Origin: [Phialemoniopsis] sp. UDSM-2020
Taxonomy: Eukaryota > Ascomycota > Sordariomycetes > Thyridiales > Thyridiaceae
Assembly: GCA_018873225.1 (NCBI GenBank)
Contig: JAEILZ010000003.1
Span: forward strand, 248,001-312,000
Direction of reading: 5' to 3'
DNA length: 64,000 nucleotides
The notes below the pieces were generated by a model. That model was not told the origin of the DNA, did no database searches, and saw nothing but the letters and a program-made list of their open reading frames with translations. The translations under genes and the position numbers were made by a program. The first letter of the stretch is position 1, and each line of letters opens with the position of its first letter. Of the stretch, positions 11,713 to 23,259 are shown piece after piece.

Positions 11713-12394
11713 TCACGAGGCATCAGCCTCCCTCCCCTTCTCCGCTCTCCGCACAGCTTGTTCGACCCTCTCAAACCGACCCTCGACGTCGGCCACGAAC
11801 TGTGAGTATCCCAACATCCGACCCTGGTACCATCCGCGCACCAGCTCCTCGCTACGGGCACGCAGGCCCGCGATCTCAGCCTCCTGGGCGCGCTGTGTCG
11901 CCTCGATGCCGGCCATTCGTGGAATCAAGGCTGCAAGGGAGGCGCTGAGTGCTGGGTCCGGGATGGGCGTATCATTGATGACTGCTGTCAGAGCCGAGGC
12001 GGTCGACGGATAGGAGCTGGCGCAGGCGAGAACAGTGGCGCGGAGGGCCTCGGGGGAGAGCTGGGAGGGAGGCTCGGAAGGGGACGGCGCCTGGAAGAAA
12101 GACGGGTGTTTCTGGTCTGTGTACGGTAAGCTTCTGGTACTAAGAACAGACTGGTAAGGTTGGAGTTTGCGTACATATCTTTAGGAGCTCGGCGTAGACT
12201 TTGAAACGCGATAGTAGAGAGGTGAAGCGATGCTCGAGCTCGGCTAGCGAATCGGCGGTGGAGGCGCTGCTTGACCGAGGTGGTGGCGCTGACGAGCCAT
12301 AGAGTAGATGCTCTATGCGAAATAGACGGGACTCCAGCAGGTCGATTGTCGCGAGGGACGTCTTGTCCAGAGTCTTGTCCAGTGATGTGTCCAT
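11713..12394 (-). CDS. RO10-like nuclear distribution protein / dynactin p24 subunit, about 207 aa
   Basis: Two exons (complement): 12175-12394 and 11713-12116, with a 58-nt intron (GTACGC...ACACAG), phase 1. The joined protein reads MDTSLDKTLDKTSLATIDLL then a helical core with LLKIYQKHPSFFQAP over the junction. The order of features (start near SLATIDLLESRLFRIEHLLYG, a heptad-like middle, a charged helical C-terminus ending READAS) matches the RO10 proteins of Sordariomycetes as I recall them. RO10 corresponds to the small p24/dynactin-3 subunit of dynactin, which works with dynein in nuclear migration along hyphae. The C-terminal half (AQEAEIAGLRARSEELVRGW) looks coiled-coil. It is divergent from the transporter gene at 13271. 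Assignment rests on remembered sequence; a generic coiled-coil protein is the alternative. Confidence 0.78.
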
Positions 12395-13270
12395 TGTCGC
12401 GACTGTGCTCCGAGCACGTTTACACGCGACTTTAAGGGACGGGAAAGGATGACGGGATGAGGCTCTCTCCGCGTGTGAGCTTGTTGGCATGAAAACCCCT
12501 AATCCCAATTAGGATTGGCAAAGGGCATTGGCGGCGGGATTGGGTTGGATGGCGTGCCTGGGACCTGGTCTCGTTTGTGGTGGGATGGATGAAAATGGCT
12601 TGGCTGGGGATGCGAAGATTGAGTGGAGCCCCATTTAGCACCATTTGACCACTTTTCCCCCCCCCCCAAAGGCCAGCAAACCGTACGTCACAAGGCCTGG
12701 TTTGGTGACTCGATAAGACTAAAGTGCCCTACTAAATCACCTTACCCATCATCTCCATCTCCTCTTTTCGGTGCAACCTGTCGCAATCGATACACCTCAC
12801 ATAGCATAACCCTCGAAGCAGAAGAAAGACACGTTCCAGTTCTCCCGCGTTCCAAAAGTCGAAGCGACACTCGTACTCAGCGGTTCCCATTACCTAACCG
12901 CCCAGGCGCTACCAGGTCTGTCACCCAACAGCAACGTCAGCCGTGGGGCTTGGCAGAAGGAATCGCGCAGGGTAGCACTTCTCGGCGCTCGATGCCGATT
13001 ACCCATCTGGCACGACCACCTTGTCCTGTCGCTGCCGCTGCCGCTTCGCTGTCGTGCTACCAACTCCCGGGAGCAACATCGCACACGACACCTGGCGCTG
13101 TGCGCCCTTGCACTTCAACCATACATTCTGCAGCAAGACTAGCCGAGCCAGAGCGAGCGAGAGCACGCCCGTTCCAGCCCACGCGGGATCCCCGTACCGG
13201 TCTTCATATCTTCTTTTGACTTACCATCTTTCAAGGACACACTCGGGTGTGGGGAGAGAGGTTCTAGGTG
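12395..13270. promoter_or_regulatory. Shared intergenic promoter region, RO10-like gene / amino-acid transporter
   Basis: 876 bp between two divergent starts. A run of about 11 C lies at 12657-12667, and pyrimidine-rich stretches occur near 12750-12770. Small frames inside show no similarity I recognise. Confidence 0.5.
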
Positions 13271-15174
13271 ATGCCGGATTATTCGACGATCTCTGATGGA
13301 AGCTCCGTGGCGAGCTCCAGCAGTACCGGAAGCATGGCTAGGTTAGTAGAACGGCAACCTTTGGATCTTAGAGTTCTGTGGTCCATGGCTGACCTGACAT
13401 GTGTCTAGACATCGACGAGCACGAAGCCCAAAGAGCAGCGGAGGCCAGGCCTCCATGCTGAGTAGCAATGTCAACCTTCTCAATACCAGTGCGTCCCGAC
13501 TCTTCTCGTCCGCGAAGCCTTCCGCGACGACCCCAGCGACGGAGTATACATGCTAACGGGCTACATTAGTTGTCGGGGCTGGCACACTCGCCATGCCGTC
13601 TGCGATGTCACATATGGGTGTCATGCTGGGGACCTTCATCATCGTATGGTCGGGCATCACGTCTGCCTTCGGCCTCTACCTCCAGGCGCGGTGTGCGCGA
13701 TACCTCGACCGGGGGCACTCGTCCTTCTTCGCCCTGTCACAAATAACCTATCCAAACGCTGCCGTGATATTCGATGCAGCCATTGCGGTCAAATGCTTCG
13801 GAGTCGGTGTATCATACCTAATCATCATCGGCGATCTGATGCCCGGCGTGGTTCTGGGGTTCAATTCCAATGCAGGGGAGATGCCGTTCCTCGTCGACCG
13901 GCACTTCTGGATCACGGCCTTTATGTTGGTCATCATTCCGCTAGCCTTCCTGAGGAGGTTAGACTCCCTCAAGTACACGAGCTTGATTGCTCTTGTTTCG
14001 ATTGGATACCTCATTGTATTGGTTGTGTACCACTTCGCGGCCGAAACGCATACAGATCGAGGGGAGGTGCGCATCATCACCTGGGCCGGGCCAGTCGCCA
14101 TGCTGAGCAGCTTGCCTGTGGTTATCTTTGCATACACTTGCCACCAGAATGTAAGACGAGGAGTCCATGATGATTGTGGTGACCGAGCTGTGCTGACCAT
14201 TATCACCAGATGTTCTCAATTCTTAACGAGATCAAGGACAATTCACCGGGAAGGTAAGCTCAATGTCTGTCTTCTTTCGGATGATCATCCCGCTAATGGA
14301 ACCAGCATCGTCGGTGTGATCTCCTCGAGTATCGGCTCAGCTGCCTCAATTTACATCCTCGTAGCCATCACCGGTTACCTCACTTTCGGCGACCATGTCG
14401 TCGGCAACATTGTCTCAATGTGTAGGTTCCCAAGCATCCCCAACTGCCGGCTTGGTGCTAACCTGTCCTACAGACCCCGCAAACATTGCTTCGACCATTG
14501 GCAAGGCAGCCATTGTGATCTTGGTCATGTTCAGCGTTCCGCTGCAGATTCACCCCTGCCGAGCATCACTGGATGCCGTTCTCAAATGGCGACCGAACCG
14601 CTCGCAGCAACACATGTCTTCCGCTCCGCACCACGGCCTCCTGCCCACCGCAACTTCCACCGACTCCCACGGGTCTCCCTCCGCGCCCATGTCCGACCTG
14701 CGCTTCGCCTTGCTGACTACTGTCATCATCACCGGCAGCTACATTACTGCGTTGACCGTATCGAGTCTCGACCGAGTGCTCGCGTATGTCGGTAGCACTG
14801 GCTCTACAGCCATATCCTTCATTCTTCCCGGCCTCTTCTTCTACAAGATTAGCGACCCGGACAGCATACACCACCAGCGCTTGACCAAGGAGGACGACGA
14901 TGTCGGCGCCGACTCGGACAATGATACTGAAGACGGCTTCGAGCCTTCCGGATCAGCTCTGCTCGACAGTGTCGCCAGCGTCGCCTCGGGGACCAGCGGC
15001 ATTGGAGGGTCTTCAGTCCGGCCGCGATACCGGTGGCGAAGAAAGTGGAGATGGGACCTTGAGCATCTCGAACATGGCCTGCTGCGGAAGCTAGCGCTAT
15101 GCCTGGCTGTGTACGGCATGTGTGTCATGGCGGTCTGCCTCGTCATGAACACGTTCTTTATTGCGACGCACTAA
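13271..15174 (+). CDS. Vacuolar amino-acid transporter, AAAP family (Avt5/6-like), about 530 aa
   Basis: Six exons: 13271-13341, 13409-13488, 13570-14150, 14210-14253, 14306-14421, 14474-15174, all with in-phase GT-AG joins. The protein has the AAAP N-terminal signature TIVGAGTLAMP (about 50-60) created across the exon 2/3 junction, and roughly eleven hydrophobic segments. A long acidic then basic hydrophilic loop (about residues 430-500, with a run rich in Asp/Glu then RPRYRWRRKWRW) lies before the last membrane segment. Avt5/6-type proteins export acidic and other amino acids from the vacuole. The hydrophilic N-terminus, rich in Ser, fits a cytosolic tail. Substrate cannot be read from sequence. 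The frames of exons 3 and 6 are unambiguous; the 44-nt exon 4 is supported by the continuous sense HQNMFSILNEIKDNSPGS. Confidence 0.92.
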
Positions 15175-17577
15175 TCAACTGCGAGTCGAGATAGACCGCA
15201 GTCATGACATCTTGAGATATCCCATCTTCGAGCTTCGTTTCAACGCAATTTTTTCTGCATGATGTCATACTCGTTCCTTTTATCATTACTTTTGGCTGGC
15301 ATATGGGAAGAGGAGTCCAGCGATGCAAATCCAAGCAGGGTAGAGGGGGCACAAACCGGCGTTGAGACGGTTGCTTATTCCCTATCACCTTTTCATTTTC
15401 GTGTATCATGTTTCTGCCATATACCAAAGAAGTACCTGAATTCATAGTATGACTTTGCTCAGATGCGTAGCACATGAAGGGTGCCTATTGACTAACGGGC
15501 CCAGATCACGCATACGCCTCTTGTCGTGGAGCTCGAAATATGCTTTACCAGGACGTTGTCTAGCTCAAGTTATGATTCAGTGATGCTAAGTTTGATCATC
15601 GTGTACAGCCCTGGTACGCGGTTTACACTTGCGCACTGTCCATGAGAGCTTGATCCTGCATATTAATATGTGACTTGCCTTAAGGTAGTGAATGATGGGA
15701 GATCGTGACAGCTGCAGTTCATAGTTGATGCTGTAGTGACAACATAGTATAGATGTCGACTAATGCAATAAAACTGCCCCGAGGACTGCCCAGCAGCCTA
15801 ACGGTCGTTTTTTCTTTTCTTGATTTGAGCATATCCCGGAGCCATAGCATACTTTCTTTACGAAGCACCAGTCTTGAGCAGCACACGCATGAACAGAATC
15901 CTGTCTCAAGTGCTCACATATCGCTGAAAGGCCCTACGAAGAGCCACTCGAAAGACATTTACCATACGTCGGAGGACTCAGCAAGGCAGTAGAGTCCCGA
16001 CGCAGTTGACTTCGACTGTACACAAAGCCATGATGGAGGGTAACAAGACAAGTAAAACGGAGCCGGCCACGCACGATCCGAAGCCACCGGCCGGTTCAAC
16101 GGCATCTGTTCCACCAACCACAGGAATAGACGATCGCAATCGATGGCGGAGATCCGGTGCCCCTTCACCACCTGAATATAGAGAGACCACTGCATCAACA
16201 GAGAGTGCCAGTAATCAGAATGGTGGACGAACAGAAAATGTGGTCGGCAGGCGTTAGCCTAAACTCGTGAGGTATTGATTCGACAGACGATGGGGTAGTT
16301 CATGGCGAATTCGAAGCACTATGGCATTCTAATAGGTTAGAAGATCTCCAGTTGTCCCTCGCGCGGAGTGTCTTGAGACCTCAAGACAAGGCTGGCGAAG
16401 ACTTGGCTGGTCCCCCGGGGTTCCTCCCTCTTTCAATCTCAGAGAAAAAAAAGTCGTTTTATGAATTTATCATGGCATATTTCTTTTTGTTGATGGAATC
16501 CTGGAGTATACTGCTTGACGTTGTTGATGTTGTTGATGTTGACCGAGAAGATCCGTTTCATAGCCCTCCAAAGCCAGATTCTTGTTGCTGGATAGAAGCT
16601 ACATTTTCGGACAGAACACAACAACCTCAACGTCCGACTTTGCCGATTTTGAAGAGAGGAAAATTTCGATCGTACGTTCCTTTCCTTTTCTGTGCCTCGT
16701 GATCCTGAAATTTGTTAGTTTGCCACGGAGTGCAATGGTGAAGGTAGCTTAACAACAATAATCGTGTCTGACCAACAGATCCAAGACGGACGTTTCAATG
16801 AGAGAAGCTAGTCCTCATCAGGGTATGCAACCGCCGTGCCTCTTCGAGCGCTACTTGAGTGGTGGGTTCTCAGAATTTGGCATTGTCAAATGACCAGTCT
16901 TTCTCTGCGGAGCCCCAGATGGAGGAACAATCTAAAGTCGCCAACTATTCCCAAAAAGGGCATGTAGCCTACGATGCAACTTCGAGCCGCCGCTAACACA
17001 AACTAGAAAACCCATCCATGCTTGTGGACGACTGCCGGTGCCCACGCCGATGGAACGGCACCCATGCCATGTGGAAATAGCATACGATGGTTGTCTGATG
17101 GGTTTTCTCCGCGTCTAGAACAAGCTCCTGGCTGGAGATGATGGGCAATAGCGTGCCGTCTAGGACAGACCTTTGACCCATGCATGTACAGCCCATGCGC
17201 ATCCTCGACCACCCGACCTGACTCGATGCCAAGTCTTTCTTCGGACATGTTTGTGGAAACCAGGGATTGAGCCTCCAAGAAGAAAAAATTCCTCAGCGAG
17301 AATCTCCCGGTGCGCTGGTCCAGCATTCTCCCATTCCATTACCCCATGGGTTTTGATCCCTGCTTGGACGAACCCCACAGCACCACAGAAGACCGGGACA
17401 CACTATAACGTTCTCGGGAACACATGCGACCTTTTCATCGCGCGGGCAGGCGCGTGTATAAAGTTGTCCCTCTTCGTTCTGCATATCAGCATCCGGGATC
17501 TTCTTCTCTATCGACTTTAAGCCCTGTCCCGGCCAACCCCATTCAATACGCCCCGAGACCCGACACGACACACCACC
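15175..17577. other. 2.4 kb interval between two transporter genes
   Basis: Downstream flank of the amino-acid transporter and upstream region of the MFS gene. A short imperfect repeat of GTTGTTGAT units lies near 16520-16545. Frames of 80-116 codons at 16006-16257 and 16352-16702 have no recognisable domain or exon partner, so I do not call them. Confidence 0.5.
17457..17462 (+). promoter_or_regulatory. Possible TATA box of the MFS sugar transporter
   Basis: TATAAA located 116-121 bp before the ATG at 17578. The position fits a fungal TATA element with a 5' UTR of about 80-90 nt, but this is a motif match only. Confidence 0.4.
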
Positions 17578-19718
17578 ATGGCATCCAACGACAAGTCCGA
17601 CGCCGTGACGGCGGCGTCCAGCAACCACGTCAACGACGCAGTCGAAGTCACCAACAATGACGACCTACCCAGGGCCATCGACAAGGCACTTGCCGCCGGC
17701 GAGGCAGTTCAGATGCGCTCTACCCTGGACGAGATGCCAGTGCTCAAGGCCCTCCGTGTCTTTTGGAAAGTCGGCACCATGTGCATGCTTGCTGCTTTTG
17801 CCTCCGCGCTAGAAGGATACCGTACGCTTCCCCTCCTCGACACTTCGCCGCTTGCCCCCGGCACTTCAGACAATGCGAAGGCATAGGGCCAACGCTAACT
17901 TGATCATGAACAGAGGTCTCCCTTACCGCTTCGATCGTGGCCAACAAAGGATTCATCAAGCAGATGGCAGAGGGAGGCACCAAGCTCAACCCCACGCACG
18001 TTGGCGTTTGGGGAGGCATGCTGTCCACCGGCCAGTTTGTCGGTGTCCTTGGCCTGCAGGCTTGCATTGATAAGCTCGGCCGAAAATGGGCCATGCACCT
18101 CACCTGGCTTAGTCTTGTCATTGTAAGAGATTTCGATATCAGGTTACATTGCTATGAACGTTCGCTGACTGATTAAACAATAGTCTGTCGCGATCGAGTC
18201 CGCCGCAACTAACTGGATTCACTGGACCATCGCCAAGCTCATCGCCGGTATGGGACTGGGCATGATGCAAGCCACCTACCCTGTGTATATCTCCGAGCAG
18301 TCGCCTACCCAGATCCGTGGTTTCCTTACCACCGCATACATGTTGTAAGTACTTGCTCTCGGTAGCTGGGTCGTTGACTATTGAATGCCCTTGCTAACAG
18401 ATGCTGTTCAGCTGGAACGTTATCTCGCACATCTTCGCGCCTCTTGCCTTGGATCAGCTCAAGACGAAGAACCCCAACGACTTCCGATCTCCCATCTACA
18501 CGCAATGGGGCATGCTAGTAGTCATGCTTGTTATCAACCTGCTCGTCCCCGAGAGTCCTTGTGAGTTGACTTGTCCTTTGCGCAAGTAATCATCAACATT
18601 GGTGTGCTGACTTTTCTCCAGGGTGGCTCGTCCAGAAGGGCAAGTATGACAAGGCCGAGAAGGTCCTGACCCAGTCCTACAAGAACGTGCCGGAATACGA
18701 TCCCAAGACGCAACTGGCCATTATCGTTGCTACCGTGGAGCGCCACCGCCTGACCGAGGGCGAGGACAAGCACGAGATCCGCGAGATCTTCAAGGGCACC
18801 AACCTCTGGCGACTTTTCATTGCGTTCTGGCCCAAGGCCATGCAGCAGCTTGTCGGACAGAGCCTGACCAACAACTATGGCACATACTTCTGTAAGTATA
18901 TACACAGTCATGCTCACGTTTGATGCAAGAGATTGGTTATCAGCTACTGACAATGCTTCTCACACAGTCCAACTGGCTGGTAACTCGGAGCCCTTCCAGA
19001 TTACTGTCATCCTTGCTGTCTGCCAGCTTGTCGGAGTTCTCGCCTGCTCTTTCTTCTCCGACAGATACGGTCGTCGGTGGTTCACTCTTGGCATGTTCAC
19101 CTCTGCCGCCGTTGCCGTGCTCGGCATCGGTATCGTTGGCTGCTTCAAGTACACCAGCAAGGAGCTCGGCAGTGTCTTGGTAAGTTCATTTATGTTTCAA
19201 TCGCCGTGCGAGATTGTAAATGCTGACTTTTGCTGGTTTAGGTTTTCCTGGGCTGCGTTTCCAACTTTGGTGTCATCGGTGGAGCCGGTATTGCCTACAA
19301 CTATGTTGCTGAGATTCCCACCCAGCGCCTGCGTGCTCGCACCGGCTCAGTCGCGCTGATGGGCTCGTTCTTGTTCGGCATCATGTTCAACTACACGGTT
19401 CCCTTTATGCTTCAAGCCTGGAGCGTCAAGGCTGGTTTCTTGTACGCCACCATACTGCCCCCTTGTTGTTGTTCCATCACAGTGGAAGCTAACCCTCAAC
19501 CCTATAGTTTCGGTGCCACCGGTATCTTTTCTTGCGCCGTCGGATGGTACTGCCTTCCTGAGATGGCCCGCCGAACGCCTGCCGAGATCGATGAGATGTT
19601 CTCCGACAAGATCAAGCCGCGCGACTTCAAGAAGCACGTCACACAGGTCGAGGTTTTCCTCCGGGAGAAGGAGGAGAGGGACGCTGCTGAGGCTGCTGCC
19701 AGAACCAACGACGCTTGA
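17578..19718 (+). CDS. MFS sugar porter, 551 aa
   Basis: Eight exons: 17578-17821, 17914-18122, 18184-18344, 18412-18560, 18622-18891, 18968-19179, 19242-19441, 19508-19718; every join keeps frame and the total is 552 codons with stop. Sugar-porter hallmarks are present: KLGRKWAM and SDRYGRRW in the two 2-3 loops, PESPWWLVQKGK after TM6, and NYVAEIPTQRLRA before TM11. A 60-residue hydrophilic N-terminus precedes TM1, as in maltose/alpha-glucoside and other fungal sugar permeases. It would import a sugar at the plasma membrane by proton symport. Because nucleoside hydrolase and ribokinase genes follow, ribose or a related sugar is a tempting substrate, but that is inference from neighbours. 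It is convergent with the nucleoside hydrolase. Confidence 0.93.
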
Positions 19719-20281
19719 AGTGGTAATTGAAGGTCTCCGTGGTAGATGCCTGGTCCTGGCACCAAGGCCTGATGCCAGTGGTGGTGCCGCGTTCTGCATA
19801 AATCTCATGTAAGATTAGTAGTAGGAAGAGGTAGGATAGAGCTGTATTGTACCCATAGCAATCCACCTTAGCTCTCACAGATATTTGAAAGTTTGACTCG
19901 ATATCTATGGCACCTTGTCTCTATGCACTGCTCTGACAAAAGTCGTACCATGCCGTGGAAGGCCGACTTACACGACTTAAAACCTTGTTGGAACTTGAGT
20001 AATTTCTTGAGTTTAAATCACGGAGAGATGTAAATCACTATTGCCAGTCAGTCTGGGTTGACTGAGACAGCTTGGATGTGTTGGCGACAATAATAAAGAC
20101 GTATTGTTTCACGCAACATACAGCGAGTTTACTACGTACGATCACAAGCTTCTACATTCAACAAAACGTTCAAGTTTCCAATTTCTACCGTTCTATACAA
20201 AATTTACTCCGTGAAAATGCCCGCAGCTATAGAATTCTGCTCAGGTGCCTCCCCATAAATAACCACAGTTCAGTCGTCTGA
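19719..20281. other. 3'-3' spacer between MFS gene and nucleoside hydrolase
   Basis: 563 bp between two convergent genes, expected to hold both 3' UTRs. AT-rich around 20070-20220. No gene recognised. Confidence 0.6.
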
Positions 20282-21265
20282 TTACAATGTGCGAATAAGT
20301 CCCAAAAAGTGCTTCTTGAACCCCTCAGCATCAACACCAACAGCAACCCGACAATTCGGCACCGGCGGGTCCGGCATCTCCAGTCGGTCCGCGATCAAGA
20401 CGCCCTTGGCCTCGCCGTCGCCCGTGATGACCGACACCGCCATGTCGCGGTACTCGAGCAGGTCGGGCTTCGACACCGCCGCCACGGCCAGCGGGTCGTG
20501 CATCGGTATCGACGTCGGCTTGGGCCTGCGGCCCGGGAACCGCACGGCCTGGTGCTCGATGTACCGGATCGTCGCCTCGCCCGCGAACGCCGCGAAATCC
20601 GTCGGCGCCGTGGCCAGGTCCCGCGCCTCGTCCATGGAAAGGCGCACCTGCAGCGTGCAGTCGAGCCCGATCCAGCGCTGCGGTATGCCCGAGCGCAGGA
20701 CGGCGCGCGCGGCCTCCGGGTCCGTGAAGACGTTGAACTCGCCGGGCTTGTCGCGCGAGTACATGGTCCCCAGGAAGATGCCGCCCATGATGACGAGCTC
20801 CTTGAGCGCCGTCTTGATGCGCGGCTCGAGCAGCAGCGCGAGGGCGACGTTGGTCAGGGGCCCGATGGCGACCAGAGTGATCTCGCCCGGGTGGGCGAGG
20901 ATGTGCTCGACGATGGCGAGGGGCGCGTAGCCCGGGTTCGCCGGCCGCGCGGACTCGCGCAGGGCGGCGACGTGCGGCGCCGGCGCGCGCTGCTTGTCTG
21001 TGTGTATGATGGGCGTGGCGCAGCCGCGGACGAGCGGTGTGTTCTGGATGTTGAGGCGGTCGAGGAGGATGCCGGTCAGGATGGTGGCGCTCTCGACGTC
21101 CGTGTTACCGTTCACCGTCGTGACGAGGTCGAGCTGGATGTTTGGGTCTGCGTGCGCGAGCGCCAGGGCGAAGCCGTCGTCGACATCGGCGCCAGCGCCC
21201 ATGGACAGGTCCGTGTCGAGGATGATCCGCGACGGAGCCGTGGTTTGATTTACTGCTGAAGGCAT
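20282..21265 (-). CDS. Inosine-uridine preferring nucleoside hydrolase, 327 aa
   Basis: Intron-less. The calcium-binding motif of nucleoside hydrolases is seen near the N-terminus: ILDTDLSMGAGADVDD with Asp17, Asp19, Asp29 and Asp30; a few residues are inserted compared with the usual DTDxGxDDA. The second motif VNGNTD (about 50-55) and the C-terminal active-site block MHDPLAVAA (about 262-270, with the catalytic His-Asp) are intact. The enzyme hydrolyses ribonucleosides to free base and ribose. No signal peptide is apparent, so cytosolic. The coding sequence is markedly GC-rich in third positions compared with flanking intergenic DNA, which produces a long antisense open frame. It is divergent from the ribokinase gene, giving a two-step nucleoside to ribose-5-phosphate route. 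Confidence 0.94.
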   Translation of the reverse strand: MPSAVNQTTAPSRIILDTDLSMGAGADVDDGFALALAHADPNIQLDLVTTVNGNTDVESATILTGILLDRLNIQNTPLVRGCATPIIHTDKQRAPAPHVAALRESARPANPGYAPLAIVEHILAHPGEITLVAIGPLTNVALALLLEPRIKTALKELVIMGGIFLGTMYSRDKPGEFNVFTDPEAARAVLRSGIPQRWIGLDCTLQVRLSMDEARDLATAPTDFAAFAGEATIRYIEHQAVRFPGRRPKPTSIPMHDPLAVAAVSKPDLLEYRDMAVSVITGDGEAKGVLIADRLEMPDPPVPNCRVAVGVDAEGFKKHFLGLIRTL

Positions 21266-22207
21266 TTTTGCTGCGAGGTAGTAATATGAATACAGCTGCG
21301 ACGATGAAGGAGGAGTGGGAGAGGGTGTGAGTTGGACCGTGGGAACACGATCACAAGCCTAGCGGGGTCGAGTCGACATTCATTCCTCAGGGTGTTCCTC
21401 TTGGCCTTCTCCAATCTTTGGACTCCTGGCTTCTACACCTTGCTTTTGCCGAATCGTATCTTCCTCTCGGTTATCCTTCCGCAAAGGCAGTAAGTGTACT
21501 TTGCGGAACTGCTCCTGACATTTGCTCCGATATTAGTCGACCCAGGAGCTCCTTAGTCTCCGATCACACCGGACTGCCCTTGACCCAATTCAGGCTCTTA
21601 AGCGCTCCAGCACATACCCCTGCCGGCATCGAAGAGCGCTAGAAAATGGAGAATAATTTGCCGTTGAGGTCGGCCTTGGGGCGGTGGGGAAGGATTTCAG
21701 TGGCGCGACCCGGCGCGTCGCATACCGCATTCGGTAATGGTACCGGACGTGGACCCAATGCTTGACTCGAGGTCTCTACTTGGCATTTTATCCGCTTTAC
21801 TTCTGTGAGACGAAGAACGGCCAGGCGCAAGATTTCAGACATGGCTGTACAGTATGTTCTTAGTGTATTTTGAATGTGCGAGGGATATAGGTCCCGGAAC
21901 GTGATCGCGAACACGCCCAACTAGAGAGATAGCAGAGGCTTCGCTGTGATATGAGTCGGTTTTGCATTGCATAAGTACATGCCGATAGCTCTTGGAACCT
22001 CAGACAGAAAGAGAGTCATATGATTTTATTATCTTTCAAGTTAAACACTGAGCTATCTAATATTCAAGCGCTTCCATGAATCTGACAGTTTTGCATTCTT
22101 CCCATATCGAATCATCATTGCAGCAGAAATCGTGGTTGGAGAGCGAGCTCACCCATTGCGACCTCGTCTGAGCATTCCGACAAGGAGAAAGCGCAACAAC
22201 AGTCATC
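21266..22207. promoter_or_regulatory. Divergent promoter region, nucleoside hydrolase / ribokinase
   Basis: 942 bp separating the two starts. It is long enough to hold two separate promoters, so co-regulation is not proven. A 74-codon frame at 21418-21642 has no recognisable content. Confidence 0.5.
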
Positions 22208-23185
22208 ATGGCGAGAGGCAGGATACCGAACATAACGATCTTAGGATCAATCAACATGGATGTCATGGCCTACGTCGCTAGAAGTCCTCTCGCCGGAGAG
22301 ACCATCACAGCCACAGAGAGCAAGGTCACGCCAGGCGGCAAAGGTGCAAACCAGGCAGTGGCGTGCGCCAAGCTCTCCCGGTCAGCATCTTGGGCCTCGA
22401 ATGGTGCCTGCTCTGCTCACGTGTCTATGATCGGAGCGGTGGGTGACGATGCGCACGGCAGTGCTCTGAAAGACAGTCTTGAAATCGTTGGAGTAGATAC
22501 CACAAAAGTGAGCACAGTACCAGATTGCATATCTGGACTTGCTTTGGTCACGGTCGACCTAAATACTTGCGACAACCACATCGTGGTGTGCCCTGGGGCG
22601 AATAGCACCGTTTCGCCCCGACACTTCGTCATTGGGCGCGAGTCTGAGACAAACCCCGACCTTCTCATCATGCAACTCGAGATCCCGAAGGAGACAGTTC
22701 TCGCTGTCCTCGAGACCGCCAAGAAGGCCCAGATTCCCGTCTTGCTCAACCCGGCCCCGGCTCAATCCCTCGACGACCAAGTGTACCAAGACCTGGACTA
22801 CTTGGTCATGAATGAGACCGAGACGGAGCTGCTCTCTGGTTTCAGCATGAATAGCGATAGCAACATCAGGGCTGCTGCAGAGACTTTCCTTGGGAAAGGC
22901 GTCCGGAACGTCATCATCACCTTGGGCGGGCAAGGCGTTTTTTACGCAACCCACTGCGGGAAGGCTGGCTTGGTACCTGCCGTAAAGTGTAAAGTTGTCG
23001 ACACAACCGCAGCAGGAGACACGTTCATAGGATCGTTCGCCCACTCGATTGTCCAGAAACGATCAGATGAGGCGTTTGACATCGAGGCCGCAGTGGCATT
23101 GGCGAATAGAGCGGCGTCGAAGGCGGTATCCCGTCGAGGAGGGCAACCATCGATTCCATGGCGGGACGAAGTAGAGCTGAATTGA
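22208..23185 (+). CDS. Ribokinase (PfkB family), 325 aa
   Basis: Single exon. Ribokinase features in order: substrate-binding N-terminal block ILGSINMDVMA (11-21), PfkB signature 1 TPGGKGANQAVACAKL (41-56), and signature 2 DTTAAGDTFIGSFAHS near residues 265-280, whose Asp before TFIG is the catalytic base. The monovalent-cation region follows (AASKAVSRRGGQPSIP). It phosphorylates ribose to ribose-5-phosphate, feeding the pentose phosphate pathway and PRPP. The insert SASWASNGACSAHVS after residue 59 is an expansion in the loop between strands; it contains no stop and no GT-AG pair of obvious use. The stop codon is only 74 bp from the stop of the convergent regulator gene. Confidence 0.95.
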   Translation: MARGRIPNITILGSINMDVMAYVARSPLAGETITATESKVTPGGKGANQAVACAKLSRSASWASNGACSAHVSMIGAVGDDAHGSALKDSLEIVGVDTTKVSTVPDCISGLALVTVDLNTCDNHIVVCPGANSTVSPRHFVIGRESETNPDLLIMQLEIPKETVLAVLETAKKAQIPVLLNPAPAQSLDDQVYQDLDYLVMNETETELLSGFSMNSDSNIRAAAETFLGKGVRNVIITLGGQGVFYATHCGKAGLVPAVKCKVVDTTAAGDTFIGSFAHSIVQKRSDEAFDIEAAVALANRAASKAVSRRGGQPSIPWRDEVELN

Positions 23186-23259
23186 GCAGGTGGAACTTGT
23201 GCCAACCCCAACACTGAAACGTATTTCGTACATTACTTGCAGGTAAAGATAGGGCATCC

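Noticed and set aside
16006..16257. 83-codon frame in the spacer before the MFS gene
   Set aside because: Low-complexity polar sequence, no signal peptide, no domain.
20309..21259. 316-codon plus-strand frame
   Set aside because: Antisense shadow of the GC-rich nucleoside hydrolase; composition Arg/Val/Asp-rich without motifs.
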